A DNA stretch of 35,535 nucleotides, taken from positions 1-35,535 of IMG/VR virus record IMGVR_UViG_3300030430_002702; one strand, given 5' to 3'. A model generated the notes under the pieces. That model did no database searches. It saw nothing but the letters and a program-made list of their open reading frames with translations, and was not told the DNA's origin. Origin of the DNA: a virus. How positions within the stretch are numbered: position 1 is the first letter of the stretch; each line of letters starts with the position of its first letter. The translations under genes were made by a program, and so were the position numbers. This document shows positions 10,116 to 17,400 of this stretch, one piece after another.

Positions 10116-11135
10116 TTAGGTAGAAAATGCTGTGCCTATCGCACTAGCGGCAGGAGAGGGGGGAGCAGTAAGGGTAGGACTAAGGGCGTTTAGCTCGTTG
10201 TTAATTGTCCTGATTGCTGCACGAGTAAGGTCTTCGTTAGAAGCCTTTTGGATAAATTCCATATCGAGAGCTGGGTTGAGCTGTCGCATGATCTCTTCGA
10301 TTTGTTGGCGAGACCTAGCATCGTAATCCAAACTTCTGTCTACGATCTCAGGCATTTTTGTTTCGCCTCCTTTTAAGCTGCCGACAATAAAGTCATCATC
10401 GGCATCAATGACTTTCAACCCTTTCAGGGTCTTATCAAAATCTTCTAGGCGACTTCGACGAGCAGCGATTTGTTGATCTTCTAAACTCCTCTTAATCTTT
10501 GCTGCTGCTGCCTCTTCAGATTTTGTCTGGCGCTTCTTCATCTCAGAAGAAAGACCTTGGAAGGCCCGCTCGTTAGGCGTGATATTTACACCACCTTCAG
10601 AACTTGGGTCTGTAATAAACGGGTCTACGTCCCCGCCTACTTGTGCGATCTGGTAAATAGCGCCCTGTGCTCTACGCTCGTCGGCTTGTTTCTGTTTTTC
10701 ACGACTGCCATCAGCCTGCACAACAGATGAAGCAGAAGAAAATAAGTCTTGTAGTGCTGGGCTAAACTGCAAAACACTTGCGTATCGCATCTTTTCTTGG
10801 GCGATCTCTTTAGTCTTCTGGAAAGAATCTTTAGAGTCATCACTACTGATGCCCTCAAGACGGCTACTGATTTCGGGCAGCATACCCATGGCCTCTACTT
10901 CCATCTTCGCTTTCCTCCTAGCACTATCTAGTGCGAGCTGTGAACGCTCAAAGGCTATCTCTTGTTGTTGCAAGTTCAGCATGTTGTTGACCAGTTTCAT
11001 CTGCTGGTCACGCATAGGCTGTATCTGTTGATCAATCGCTTGTAGTTGTGCAAACTCTGATTGACGCAAACCGCCCACAGGAAAAAACTGTGAGCGAAGC
11101 GGAGCGATGTCTGAATTAAATGCGATACTAGCCAT
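10116..11135 (-). CDS. Coiled-coil virion-associated protein, 339 aa
   Basis: The ATG start is preceded by a GAAGGAA ribosome-binding site, and the upstream gene stops 2 bp away. The N-terminal half is rich in Gln, Arg and Leu with heptad-like spacing (about residues 25-130, for example LQQQEIAFERSQLALDSARR), so a long helix is expected. The middle is charged (residues 195-240) and the C-terminus is Ala/Pro/Ser-rich. There is no signal peptide or membrane segment. It sits between the 530-aa coiled-coil protein and the giant protein. The three together resemble sets of internal core or ejection proteins of short-tailed phages in size order and composition. No family was recognised, so the virion role is inferred from position. 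Confidence 0.7.
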   Translation of the reverse strand: MASIAFNSDIAPLRSQFFPVGGLRQSEFAQLQAIDQQIQPMRDQQMKLVNNMLNLQQQEIAFERSQLALDSARRKAKMEVEAMGMLPEISSRLEGISSDDSKDSFQKTKEIAQEKMRYASVLQFSPALQDLFSSASSVVQADGSREKQKQADERRAQGAIYQIAQVGGDVDPFITDPSSEGGVNITPNERAFQGLSSEMKKRQTKSEEAAAAKIKRSLEDQQIAARRSRLEDFDKTLKGLKVIDADDDFIVGSLKGGETKMPEIVDRSLDYDARSRQQIEEIMRQLNPALDMEFIQKASNEDLTRAAIRTINNELNALSPTLTAPPSPAASAIGTAFST

Positions 11136-11137
11136 AA

Positions 11138-12730
11138 TTAGGTTCCTTCAAAATCTACAAAGTTCATGCCAGCGCCCATGTCAGGCCGTCTACGTGTTGT
11201 CATTGTGCCTCGTGTTCCATCTCCTCGGTCATAAGTAGTAGTGACGGGACCGTCTGGTCTAAAGACTGGCCCCATTTTGCGGATCCCTAGCCCACCTGTC
11301 CTTAGCCCACCTGTCCTTAGCCCACCTGTCTCTAAACCTTTAATCCTCGCATCAAGAACACGACTAGCATATTCATTAAGCTTTTTCTCAAAGGCTCTAT
11401 TAGACTCATTTATACTCTGTGCTTCTCTTTGTTTGGCAGCAATCCTGCCTCGTTGTTCCTCACTCAAGATATTAGGTTCCCGTAAACCTTGCATGGCTGC
11501 GGCACCAAAAAGTTTATTCGCTTCCGCTGTTGCACCATCTCTACGAGCAGCTCTAGCGGCGCGTCTCAAACGACCAGCTAAAGACCCTAATTCACGAGGG
11601 GCTTGGCGAAGGGCGCTGCCCGATCCCATGGGGGCTGCTTGTGCTCCTTGTGGTTGTGCCGCTTGGTTGCGGCCAACCGCAGCCAAAAAAGCTGCATTGC
11701 TACCAAAGTCTTTTCTTCTTAGACCACCTGATTGATCGTTAGGGATAATCCCAGCCGCTTTGAAAGTCTTATCAAACTCTTCAGGGCTAAGATTAACTAA
11801 ACCCCCTTCACGAGCTTTTAACTTTTCGTAAGTTTCGGTAGTCAAACGACCTTGTTCAGACAGAGTTTTAACTCTATCAAACAACTTACGCCGGTTTTGT
11901 ATCTGCTCATCGGGGTTGGCTGCGGCTGCTGCGGCTGCTGTTTCTGCGGCTACCTTATCTTTTGCGATAAGCTCATCGCCCATCTCGTTAATTAACCCCT
12001 GATCTTCTTCTGCTGCTGCGGCTGCTCGCCTAGCATTTGTCGCTGCAAGACTAGCTTCGGCCCTTTCTTTTCTTTCTCTAAAGCCTGTAAGCAAGTTCTC
12101 CCTGTTAAAAGCTCTTTGGTTGTCTCTTTCTTTATCAGAAAGAACCCCATCATTGTCATCATCAAAAGCAGCAATAGCAGCGGCTTCATCCCTCTGAAAT
12201 TTTTCGGCTTCTAGTTCAAAATCAGATCTACCTATTTTATTAACCTCTTGCTTACCAAACGGACCTTCCCCCACCACCCGAATATTAGATTGGGGTGTGG
12301 TGTCCGTAATCTCTCCAGTGGCGGACTGATTCATATCCCCGAAAAACTTGGGGGTCTTTACTTGATCGGAAAGCTCTTGTTCAGGGGTAGGTTCAACAGG
12401 ATCTTTCCCAACTATACCAGCCAAAGGTGAAACCTGTGGTATGGTGTTATCTTGGGGTGGTTTTCTCCCCTCTTCTATTTCTCTTTGTTGTTCGGCAAAC
12501 GCTTGAATAGGTGCAGCAACAAAATCTCTGGCACTTTTAGCCGCGCCCCCGATAATCTCACCAAATGGCTTCCCTTGTGACCCTGATGTTTGGGGTCGCA
12601 GCGCCCTAGTAATAGTCTCTCTTTTAATGTCCTTCTTCTTATATGCAGAATCATTAAGAACCTTACCTGCTTCGGTAACGGCTTTTCTTGCTTTCTGGAT
12701 AGCTCTTTCTGTTTCGGTGTGTTCAGACAT
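11138..12730 (-). CDS. Ala-rich coiled-coil virion-associated protein with an EF-hand loop, 530 aa
   Basis: I chose the ATG at 12730, two bases after the preceding stop; the frame also extends to 12751, inside the preceding gene. The protein is highly charged and Ala-rich. It has predicted helices around residues 5-30 and 175-290, Pro-rich spacers near 85-125, and basic Ala/Arg helices near 385-415. Residues 190-201 form a perfect EF-hand loop (D-D-D-N-D-G-V-L-S-D-K-E) flanked by helices. A GGLRT micro-repeat lies near residues 466-480. No membrane segment or enzyme motif is visible. It is probably an internal virion or scaffold-like partner of the 339-aa and giant proteins. That role is inference. 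Confidence 0.75.
   Translation of the reverse strand: MSEHTETERAIQKARKAVTEAGKVLNDSAYKKKDIKRETITRALRPQTSGSQGKPFGEIIGGAAKSARDFVAAPIQAFAEQQREIEEGRKPPQDNTIPQVSPLAGIVGKDPVEPTPEQELSDQVKTPKFFGDMNQSATGEITDTTPQSNIRVVGEGPFGKQEVNKIGRSDFELEAEKFQRDEAAAIAAFDDDNDGVLSDKERDNQRAFNRENLLTGFRERKERAEASLAATNARRAAAAAEEDQGLINEMGDELIAKDKVAAETAAAAAAANPDEQIQNRRKLFDRVKTLSEQGRLTTETYEKLKAREGGLVNLSPEEFDKTFKAAGIIPNDQSGGLRRKDFGSNAAFLAAVGRNQAAQPQGAQAAPMGSGSALRQAPRELGSLAGRLRRAARAARRDGATAEANKLFGAAAMQGLREPNILSEEQRGRIAAKQREAQSINESNRAFEKKLNEYASRVLDARIKGLETGGLRTGGLRTGGLGIRKMGPVFRPDGPVTTTYDRGDGTRGTMTTRRRPDMGAGMNFVDFEGT
11291..11335 (-). repeat. Three 15-bp tandem repeats encoding GGLRT
   Basis: The unit cccacctgtccttag occurs twice exactly (11291-11305 and 11306-11320), with a third diverged copy at 11321-11335. 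It keeps the frame of the 530-aa protein and gives a Gly-rich flexible stretch near the C-terminus. Confidence 0.9.
12128..12163 (-). other. EF-hand calcium-binding loop in the 530-aa protein
   Basis: The 12-residue loop has Asp at positions 1, 3 and 5, Gly at 6, Leu at 8 and Glu at 12, matching the canonical calcium-coordinating pattern. Helix-forming sequence lies on both sides (EAEKFQRDEAAAIAAF before, RDNQRAFNREN after). Calcium binding itself is inferred. Confidence 0.75.
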
Positions 12731-12732
12731 GA

Positions 12733-13026
12733 TTACCAAAGGTGTTTGCAAGCCCAGTAGCGGGCAGTGGTTTTGTCTTTTGCTGTCGCGCAGTTGTGTC
12801 TAGCGCGGAAGTTAGCTCTGCGCTTTGGGTTCTTGTGTTTGCGGAAATCACTGTAATCACGATGTCCATACGACACCTTTTTGATTTTATCCCCTTGTTT
12901 ACCTAAAACGACAAATTTTTTTTTAGATCCTTTGGGTGCTCTTTTGGGTTTATTGAAGCCAGCATATGACTCCCCCATATACTGGATTCGACCGGAGGGA
13001 AGACGTTTGAACCTTTTTGACGCCAC
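12733..13026 (-). CDS. Small basic conserved-type phage protein, about 97 aa
   Basis: The frame is open from 13071, but there it starts with TTG inside a promoter-like sequence, so I prefer the GTG at 13026; the ATG at 12978 (81 aa) is also possible. The protein is very rich in Lys and Arg. It has a middle part with FVVLGKQGDKIKKV and a C-terminal block with RRANFRARHNC and TARYWACKHLW. Its conserved-looking Cys, His and Trp residues could bind zinc or nucleic acid. I recognise the pattern as one that recurs in small proteins of aquatic phages but know no function. It lies between the terminase and the 530-aa gene, whose start follows its stop by 2 bp. Confidence 0.65.
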   Translation of the reverse strand: MASKRFKRLPSGRIQYMGESYAGFNKPKRAPKGSKKKFVVLGKQGDKIKKVSYGHRDYSDFRKHKNPKRRANFRARHNCATAKDKTTARYWACKHLW

Positions 13027-13033
13027 AACCGCT

Positions 13034-13071
13034 AAATTACCTTTATGTAGGCATATTGTCAATTCTGTCAA
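13034..13071 (-). promoter_or_regulatory. Tandem promoter-like sequence
   Basis: On the minus strand two TTGACA hexamers (13071-13066 and 13062-13057) lie 9 bp apart. Each is followed after exactly 17 bp by an AT-rich hexamer: ACATAA at 13048-13043 and TAATTT at 13039-13034. The -35 boxes are perfect; the -10 boxes are weak. A promoter for the structural genes downstream of the terminase is plausible. Confidence 0.45.
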
Positions 13072-13111
13072 TATAAGTGCGAACCGACTTCAAAAGTTTC
13101 TCCCTGTAATA

Positions 13112-13144
13112 CATAGGCACATTGCTCCCACCAATGTGCCTATG
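13112..13144. repeat. Perfect 13-bp inverted repeat between the terminase and the next gene
   Basis: cataggcacattg (13112-13124) and its exact reverse complement (13132-13144) flank a 7-base loop. No T-run follows on either strand, so it is not a standard terminator. A related sequence, CAATATGCCTACAT, recurs on the minus strand at about 13058-13045, overlapping the promoter-like sequence. It could be an operator, an RNA-processing hairpin or a packaging-related site. Confidence 0.7.
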
Positions 13145-13161
13145 CTGTCTAGGGAATACTT

Positions 13162-14949
13162 TTATGACATCAAACTCGTGTCAGGGTTCTCCAACGACTG
13201 CCCTAACGACTGGATTGTAACCCGTCTCCTGAACCCTGTAGCCTGATCCTCTTTCGGTGGGTCGATAGCCACGAGCCCTAATCGCTGGCGGGCGCAGTCT
13301 AGCGCGAGGAATGCAGCGTCTGCCAAGTCAGGGCTGCGACCGAATCGAGACTTAAACTCCGGCTTCGACTCGATCTTCATCTTCAGTGTGGAGCTTTTGA
13401 TCATGTCGTAGTTCCTCGCACACATCTCTTGTGCAAGATCAGAACTTACGCCATATACTTGTTTAGTCCTCATAAGTTCCTTACCCACAAACCATAACTC
13501 AGATACACGGTTCATGTAGAGTTCTTCACCAGTAAGCTGGCTGTTCATAGATACACGCTTGTCAGATGCCTTCCCACCGAACGTAACTCGCATGAAATTG
13601 GGAGACCACTCGCCAGCCAACACGTCACAGAATGGAGCACCTGCGCCAGTGGAGTCAACCGCCACATTCTCTGGGGACACCTTGCGCTTCTTACAGTGCT
13701 CTACAATCTGGTTGACGATCTGATATGTCCGAGGCACGGCCTTGTTGGTGGCATCATCGTTCAAGTGGATCGCATCCTTGAACTGGCAGACATACTGTCC
13801 GTTGCGGGCGTATCCAACTTCTGCGGTGAACATGATTGTCCTGTCGCCCCCGTTCGTGAATGCGGGGTCAATACCGGCGACCACTGTCGGGGTGCTCTCC
13901 CACTCGACACTACCCAAGGCTCCGCTGGTGGATAGTTCGGATTCCGCGTAGATGCCTGTTGTCTCGTCGCTGTCAAAAAAGATAGCCCTGACCATCCGCA
14001 TGTAACCCCTTGATTCCGGCCCCAGTAGTATCCGATCCTCTTCTAGTTTTGCTGCTGTCGGTAGCCAAGGGTATTTGGTCTCGCCTAGTATAACATTTGG
14101 GCTGCGCTCTCCATCTAGCCGGATGTATTTGCCGCCCCACTTTGTATCCCATTCGTCGGCTGTTTGGATGTCTACCGACTCCCAGCCGTCTTTGGGTTCT
14201 GACCATACTCCGAATGCGTCGAACCGTGAGTTTGGGTTAGACATGCCGATCATTTGGAAAAACGGGTTCTTCGACAGGTTGGTCAGGCCAGCGTTGACTA
14301 TTGCCTCTGACAGTTCTGCCAGCTCGTCCCCGATCAAGATCACCCGCTTCTGTTTCAAGCCAATAAATTTACCAACAGCATCTCTGGTCTTTTGCTTCTC
14401 TGCTGCAATAAGTGACAAACCAGCCCGTTCGATAAGCGTTTCTTTTTCGTCTACATAGGCAGCGTTGCCTATTGAATCCCTTATCTTGATTGGGGCACCC
14501 TCAATCACGGACAGTAAAGACATGACCGACCCCCATATCCGCTTGCGTGCTTCCCTTAATGTGGTCGATGTCATCAAGACCAGCGTGTCCCGTGGTTGTG
14601 ATAACCAGTTCACAATCCCCCACGCAGCCATCGTGTGTGACTTACCTGACGATGCCGAACCCCCAATCGATAGATATTTGTTGTTAAGTGCCGCACGAAC
14701 CATCTGCTCTGCCCATGGGTGGCGAACCATCATAGGTTCTGGCAGATCTTCGTGATTCCAAAGCTCGTCACAAATGCGCCAGAAGTAATACTCCTTTGCG
14801 ATTACTTTGGGGTGGTGAGCAAACCCATATAACAAAGCTGTGAGCAGACTTGTCGGTGGTATCATCAAACCACCAATGTCCATCTTTTTTGTTTGCGGGT
14901 CTATTCGTGGTTCGAGAACACGCTTGCGTTTATTTGGATCGGACGGCAT
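13162..14949 (-). CDS. terL: Terminase large subunit, 595 aa
   Basis: This is the ATPase-nuclease motor that packages DNA into proheads. The ATPase part has Walker A GGSASSGKS (residues 96-104) and Walker B VILIGDE (203-209). A coupling-type segment IGMSNPNS (234-241) follows. The C-terminal RNase H-like nuclease has D361 (AGIDPAF), D432 (VAVDSTG) and D541/D544 (DLADAA). Length and motif order fit a complete protein. The frame extends to a TTG at 15015 inside the divergent gene; I prefer the ATG at 14949, which begins MPSDPNKRKR. It is the first gene of the visible leftward late set, with no portal next to it in the window. Confidence 0.93.
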   Translation of the reverse strand: MPSDPNKRKRVLEPRIDPQTKKMDIGGLMIPPTSLLTALLYGFAHHPKVIAKEYYFWRICDELWNHEDLPEPMMVRHPWAEQMVRAALNNKYLSIGGSASSGKSHTMAAWGIVNWLSQPRDTLVLMTSTTLREARKRIWGSVMSLLSVIEGAPIKIRDSIGNAAYVDEKETLIERAGLSLIAAEKQKTRDAVGKFIGLKQKRVILIGDELAELSEAIVNAGLTNLSKNPFFQMIGMSNPNSRFDAFGVWSEPKDGWESVDIQTADEWDTKWGGKYIRLDGERSPNVILGETKYPWLPTAAKLEEDRILLGPESRGYMRMVRAIFFDSDETTGIYAESELSTSGALGSVEWESTPTVVAGIDPAFTNGGDRTIMFTAEVGYARNGQYVCQFKDAIHLNDDATNKAVPRTYQIVNQIVEHCKKRKVSPENVAVDSTGAGAPFCDVLAGEWSPNFMRVTFGGKASDKRVSMNSQLTGEELYMNRVSELWFVGKELMRTKQVYGVSSDLAQEMCARNYDMIKSSTLKMKIESKPEFKSRFGRSPDLADAAFLALDCARQRLGLVAIDPPKEDQATGFRRRVTIQSLGQSLENPDTSLMS

Positions 14950-14982
14950 GGTTAAATCAGATCGGAGTCTACTGTTCTTATA
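14950..14982. promoter_or_regulatory. Divergent junction between the large terminase and the HTH gene
   Basis: Only 33 bp separate the two start codons, and transcription diverges here. A plus-strand ttataat hexamer-like sequence touches the start codon at 14983, and GGAG lies at 14964-14967, rather far from it. Promoters must overlap the opposite coding region, or each block is transcribed from elsewhere. Confidence 0.4.
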
Positions 14983-15585
14983 ATGGCAAGCGAAGGCAAT
15001 AGTGAAATCGTGCAAGAGGCCCTGCGGTTAAATGCAGAAGGGATGACTAATGCAGCTATTGGTAGGAGGTTAGGTGTCCACCAAGGCACTGTGCGCCGTT
15101 GGTTTAAGAAACTTGGTTTACCACCAAAGAAGGCTGGGTTCAAGTTGCCAAACAAAGAGGCAGATAAAGACACACTCAAAGAAGATCTGGAGGTGCATCT
15201 GTCTGAGATGACCCGCGAAGCAGCGACTGAAGCAAAACTCGCTGCCTCAAAAGAAGAGGACAAGATCCTCGCAGAGATTGCAGAATCTCAAAACAGCCCC
15301 GCTGACAAATACCAGCACTACGTGGCGGCGGCAGGCATCAAACTGTTGCGCGACAGCATGATCAATATCAAGGGTCCGAAGACTGTCCGTGAGATGTCAG
15401 AACTAGATCAGCTTATCAGAAGGAATCTTGGCCTGAATGCCAAGACAGGGGGCGGTGCAAGCCGCATGCAAATAGATATTTCCATACTTAATAATTCCAA
15501 GGCTGATAAGGGTGAGGGATCGCTGGACAAGATGAAGGGTAAAACCGTGATCGATGTGGACAGCGATGGCAATGTGGACGGATAG
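14983..15585 (+). CDS. Helix-turn-helix protein, likely terminase small subunit, 200 aa
   Basis: Residues 8-50 form a clear helix-turn-helix (MTNAAIGRRLGVHQGTVRRW) like those of phage small terminases and Helix-turn-helix resolvase-type domains. The middle (55-110) is an acidic/basic charged helix, followed by a helical region with YQHYVAAAGIKLLRD. The C-terminus is acidic (DVDSDGNVDG). Small terminases bind the packaging-initiation site and regulate the large subunit. The assignment rests on the HTH, the size and the position back-to-back with the large terminase. A transcription regulator is the alternative. It starts the rightward gene block. Confidence 0.65.
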   Translation: MASEGNSEIVQEALRLNAEGMTNAAIGRRLGVHQGTVRRWFKKLGLPPKKAGFKLPNKEADKDTLKEDLEVHLSEMTREAATEAKLAASKEEDKILAEIAESQNSPADKYQHYVAAAGIKLLRDSMINIKGPKTVREMSELDQLIRRNLGLNAKTGGGASRMQIDISILNNSKADKGEGSLDKMKGKTVIDVDSDGNVDG

Positions 15586-15841
15586 ATTTAGTATAGAGTT
15601 TGATGACGAAGATGATGTCGAAGGACATCTAACTTTGAGTCTGTTAAGTGACTTAGAAGAAGCCTACATCGGCGTCGTCTATCATCCTAACGGCCCGCCT
15701 GTATCTTGCTATAGCCACCCTATAGCTGCTGCGATCATTTCGTCTAACTGGAATATCTCTTTAAATGCAGCTTCCAATTTGATTGACTATTTATCTCAAA
15801 ACGCTAGAGGTAAGTCACCTCCAGCATTCTTAAAAACGTGA
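15572..15841 (+). CDS. Small acidic protein of unknown function, 89 aa
   Basis: The ATG at 15572 overlaps the end of the HTH gene by 14 bp; an in-frame ATG at 15554 would add six residues. The N-terminus is acidic (FDDEDDVEG), followed by a compact alpha/beta-looking body and a short basic tail. There is no signal, membrane segment or known motif. Its position suggests co-transcription with the HTH gene. I do not recognise the family. Confidence 0.55.
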   Translation: MWTDRFSIEFDDEDDVEGHLTLSLLSDLEEAYIGVVYHPNGPPVSCYSHPIAAAIISSNWNISLNAASNLIDYLSQNARGKSPPAFLKT

Positions 15842-15845
15842 AACC

Positions 15846-16082
15846 ATGTTTCTTTTTCGACAGATCATCGAAGATCCTATGGTTCTACGCCGAAAAGATT
15901 TAGGAGAAAACAAATTTACTTACCGTGTCACTCAAGCCAAAGGGACATTTTATCGAGTTATCCCCGATAACTGGAAAGAGATTTGTTACCTTAAATTTCT
16001 TGAGAAGGGGGATACTTTGGAAGTCCCCGCTGATGGAGACGGGGTAGTTATTCGAGATACTGTTACACCACCACAACCATGA
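15846..16082 (+). CDS. Small protein of unknown function, 78 aa
   Basis: It starts 4 bp after the preceding stop and overlaps the next start in an ATGA. An internal ATG at 15879 (MVLRRKDLG) is an alternative start. The composition is beta-rich (FTYRVTQAKGTFYRVIP and DTLEVPADGDGVVIRD), suggesting a small beta-barrel. No family recognised. Confidence 0.55.
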   Translation: MFLFRQIIEDPMVLRRKDLGENKFTYRVTQAKGTFYRVIPDNWKEICYLKFLEKGDTLEVPADGDGVVIRDTVTPPQP

Positions 16083-16408
16083 AAACTGAACGCTTGCTTG
16101 AAATCCACAAAGACACTTGTAACACAGCGCGGGACATCATGCGGCAGAAAAACTCAGACTACACTGGTGGGTCAGAGGCCACAGATGCGCTGGCTAACTT
16201 CAAAGCTTCTTTATCCCTTAACCTGCACCCTGTAACCGGACTCCTGCTCCGTGTTCAGGACAAGATAATGAGGATACGGTCATTCGTGGCCGATGGAGAA
16301 CTTCGCGTGATGAATGAGTCTGTAGAAGATGCGTGTGATGACATTGTAAATTACGCCATCCTTTGCAAAGCTCTGTTGCGAGAAGAAGCAGAAACCAAAA
16401 AAGAGTAG
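16079..16408 (+). CDS. Nmad1/DUF1599-type nucleotide-associated protein, 109 aa
   Basis: The protein has the signature order of this all-helical family: QKNSDYTGG (residues 23-31), ANF (39-41), LLLRVQDKIMRIRSF (55-69) and NESVEDACDDIVNYAIL (79-95). The acidic residues E80, E83, D84 and D88 resemble metal-binding positions of MazG-like NTP pyrophosphohydrolases. Family members are common in phages and are thought to act in nucleotide metabolism or base modification. The reaction here is not known. It overlaps the previous gene by 4 bp and lies in the early block ahead of the replication genes. Confidence 0.7.
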   Translation: MKTERLLEIHKDTCNTARDIMRQKNSDYTGGSEATDALANFKASLSLNLHPVTGLLLRVQDKIMRIRSFVADGELRVMNESVEDACDDIVNYAILCKALLREEAETKKE

Positions 16409-16410
16409 AG

Positions 16411-16614
16411 ATGGAAACAACTATCGCTGAAGACGCTCGTCTAGAAGAATGCTCCAAAGGATGCAGAGACCTAGCATCATGGCTCATGGATAGAGCCAGT
16501 ATGATGGAAAAAGACATTACAGATGTCGAGGTTACATTGACTATCCTTGATCGCTATGTTGGACGAGTAAAAGCTAACGTAGATAAAGCTGGATGGGTGC
16601 CCATCCAGAAATGA
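16411..16614 (+). CDS. Small helical protein of unknown function, 67 aa
   Basis: The ATG at 16411 follows the preceding stop by 2 bp with an AAGAG/AGAG purine stretch just upstream, so I prefer it to the longer overlapping start at 16363. The protein is mostly helical and acidic at the N-terminus, with two Cys (ECSKGC). Its stop overlaps the next start (ATGA). No family recognised. Confidence 0.55.
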   Translation: METTIAEDARLEECSKGCRDLASWLMDRASMMEKDITDVEVTLTILDRYVGRVKANVDKAGWVPIQK

Positions 16615-17099
16615 TCGTCGGCGTAGATAACGGCCTCGATGGGGGGCTGTGTGCGCTTGCTGATTTTGATGGCAGTGTAATCGACAAGATTGCTATGCCA
16701 TGTCAGCAACGCAGTAAAAAACGTGAGGTTGATATTTGCAAAGTTAATCAGTGGTTATCCGATCTGAACACTCCGTTTGTTCTGGCTATTGAAGAACCGC
16801 TCGCACATGCAAAAAGTTCCCAAGCCGTCCGCTCAATGGCTATCTCGTTTGGCAAGTTGTTGGGTATGGCCGAGTGTAAAGGCTATGATGTTGCACGAGT
16901 CAGTGTGCAGAAATGGCAAAAGAAGATGTTGGGTTTCATCCCCAAGGGCATGACCAAGATAGCGGCACTTAATACAGCCGAGCGTATGGCTCCCGCCGAG
17001 AACTGGTTAAAGAATAAAAGGTGTCGCACCCCCCATGACGGGATGATTGATGCGTTCTTGATCGCGCACTATTACCGCAACAGTCAGGAAAAAAACTGA
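16611..17099 (+). CDS. RuvC-like Holliday junction resolvase, 162 aa
   Basis: The RNase H-fold catalytic set is visible: D6 in VGVDNGLDGG, E61/E62 in AIEEPLAH, and H142/D143 with D147 in PHDGMIDAF. Length and spacing match phage and bacterial RuvC. The product probably cuts branched DNA produced by replication and recombination before packaging. The ATG at 16611 overlaps the upstream stop; a start at 16593 would add only MGAHPE and is less likely. It stands just before the helicase/nuclease genes. Confidence 0.85.
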   Translation: MIVGVDNGLDGGLCALADFDGSVIDKIAMPCQQRSKKREVDICKVNQWLSDLNTPFVLAIEEPLAHAKSSQAVRSMAISFGKLLGMAECKGYDVARVSVQKWQKKMLGFIPKGMTKIAALNTAERMAPAENWLKNKRCRTPHDGMIDAFLIAHYYRNSQEKN

Positions 17100-17139
17100 T
17101 TGTTCTTGTGGTCTGACGCTCTTGTGGTAAAGGCGTCCG

Positions 17140-17400
17140 ATGCCTAAATTTACCAGACCAGAACATGTAGAGCAGTTCTTTGAGCAGCATGCTGTTCCCG
17201 TTGCAGAGAAACCAAGCTTTTATTGGAAAGCTATCAAGCCAGCTTTCCAGTTAGGTTTCAGAATAAGTGAGACCGAAAGCGGAGACGTTGTAGTCTTTAC
17301 GCCTCATCACCACAAAAAGGTGTATCGAGGGTTCAACCAGACCAAGTATCACATAGGGATGATTCTCCTCCATGCGATGTTAAGCAACCGGCTGCACTAA
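17140..17400 (+). CDS. Small protein of unknown function, 86 aa
   Basis: The ATG is preceded by GTAAAGG. The sequence is alpha/beta with a His cluster (TPHHHKK, about residues 55-61) and many aromatic residues. It has no membrane segment. Its TAA overlaps the ATG of the helicase gene (TAATG), which suggests translational coupling and perhaps a role with the helicase. No family recognised. Confidence 0.6.
   Translation: MPKFTRPEHVEQFFEQHAVPVAEKPSFYWKAIKPAFQLGFRISETESGDVVVFTPHHHKKVYRGFNQTKYHIGMILLHAMLSNRLH

Noticed and set aside
11241-11735. Plus-strand open frame of 164 codons
   Set aside because: It is antisense to the 530-aa gene and its Pro/Leu-rich content mirrors the Gly/Ala/Arg-rich sense product.
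13027-13071. TTG start at 13071 for the small basic protein
   Set aside because: The TTG is part of a TTGACA promoter-like box and the added residues look non-coding; a GTG or ATG further in is more likely, though this is not certain.
13112-13144. Rho-independent terminator
   Set aside because: The stem is perfect but no T-run follows on either strand, so I list it as an inverted repeat of unknown role.
14950-15015. TTG start at 15015 for the large terminase
   Set aside because: It would overlap the divergent HTH gene; the ATG at 14949 gives a typical terminase N-terminus.
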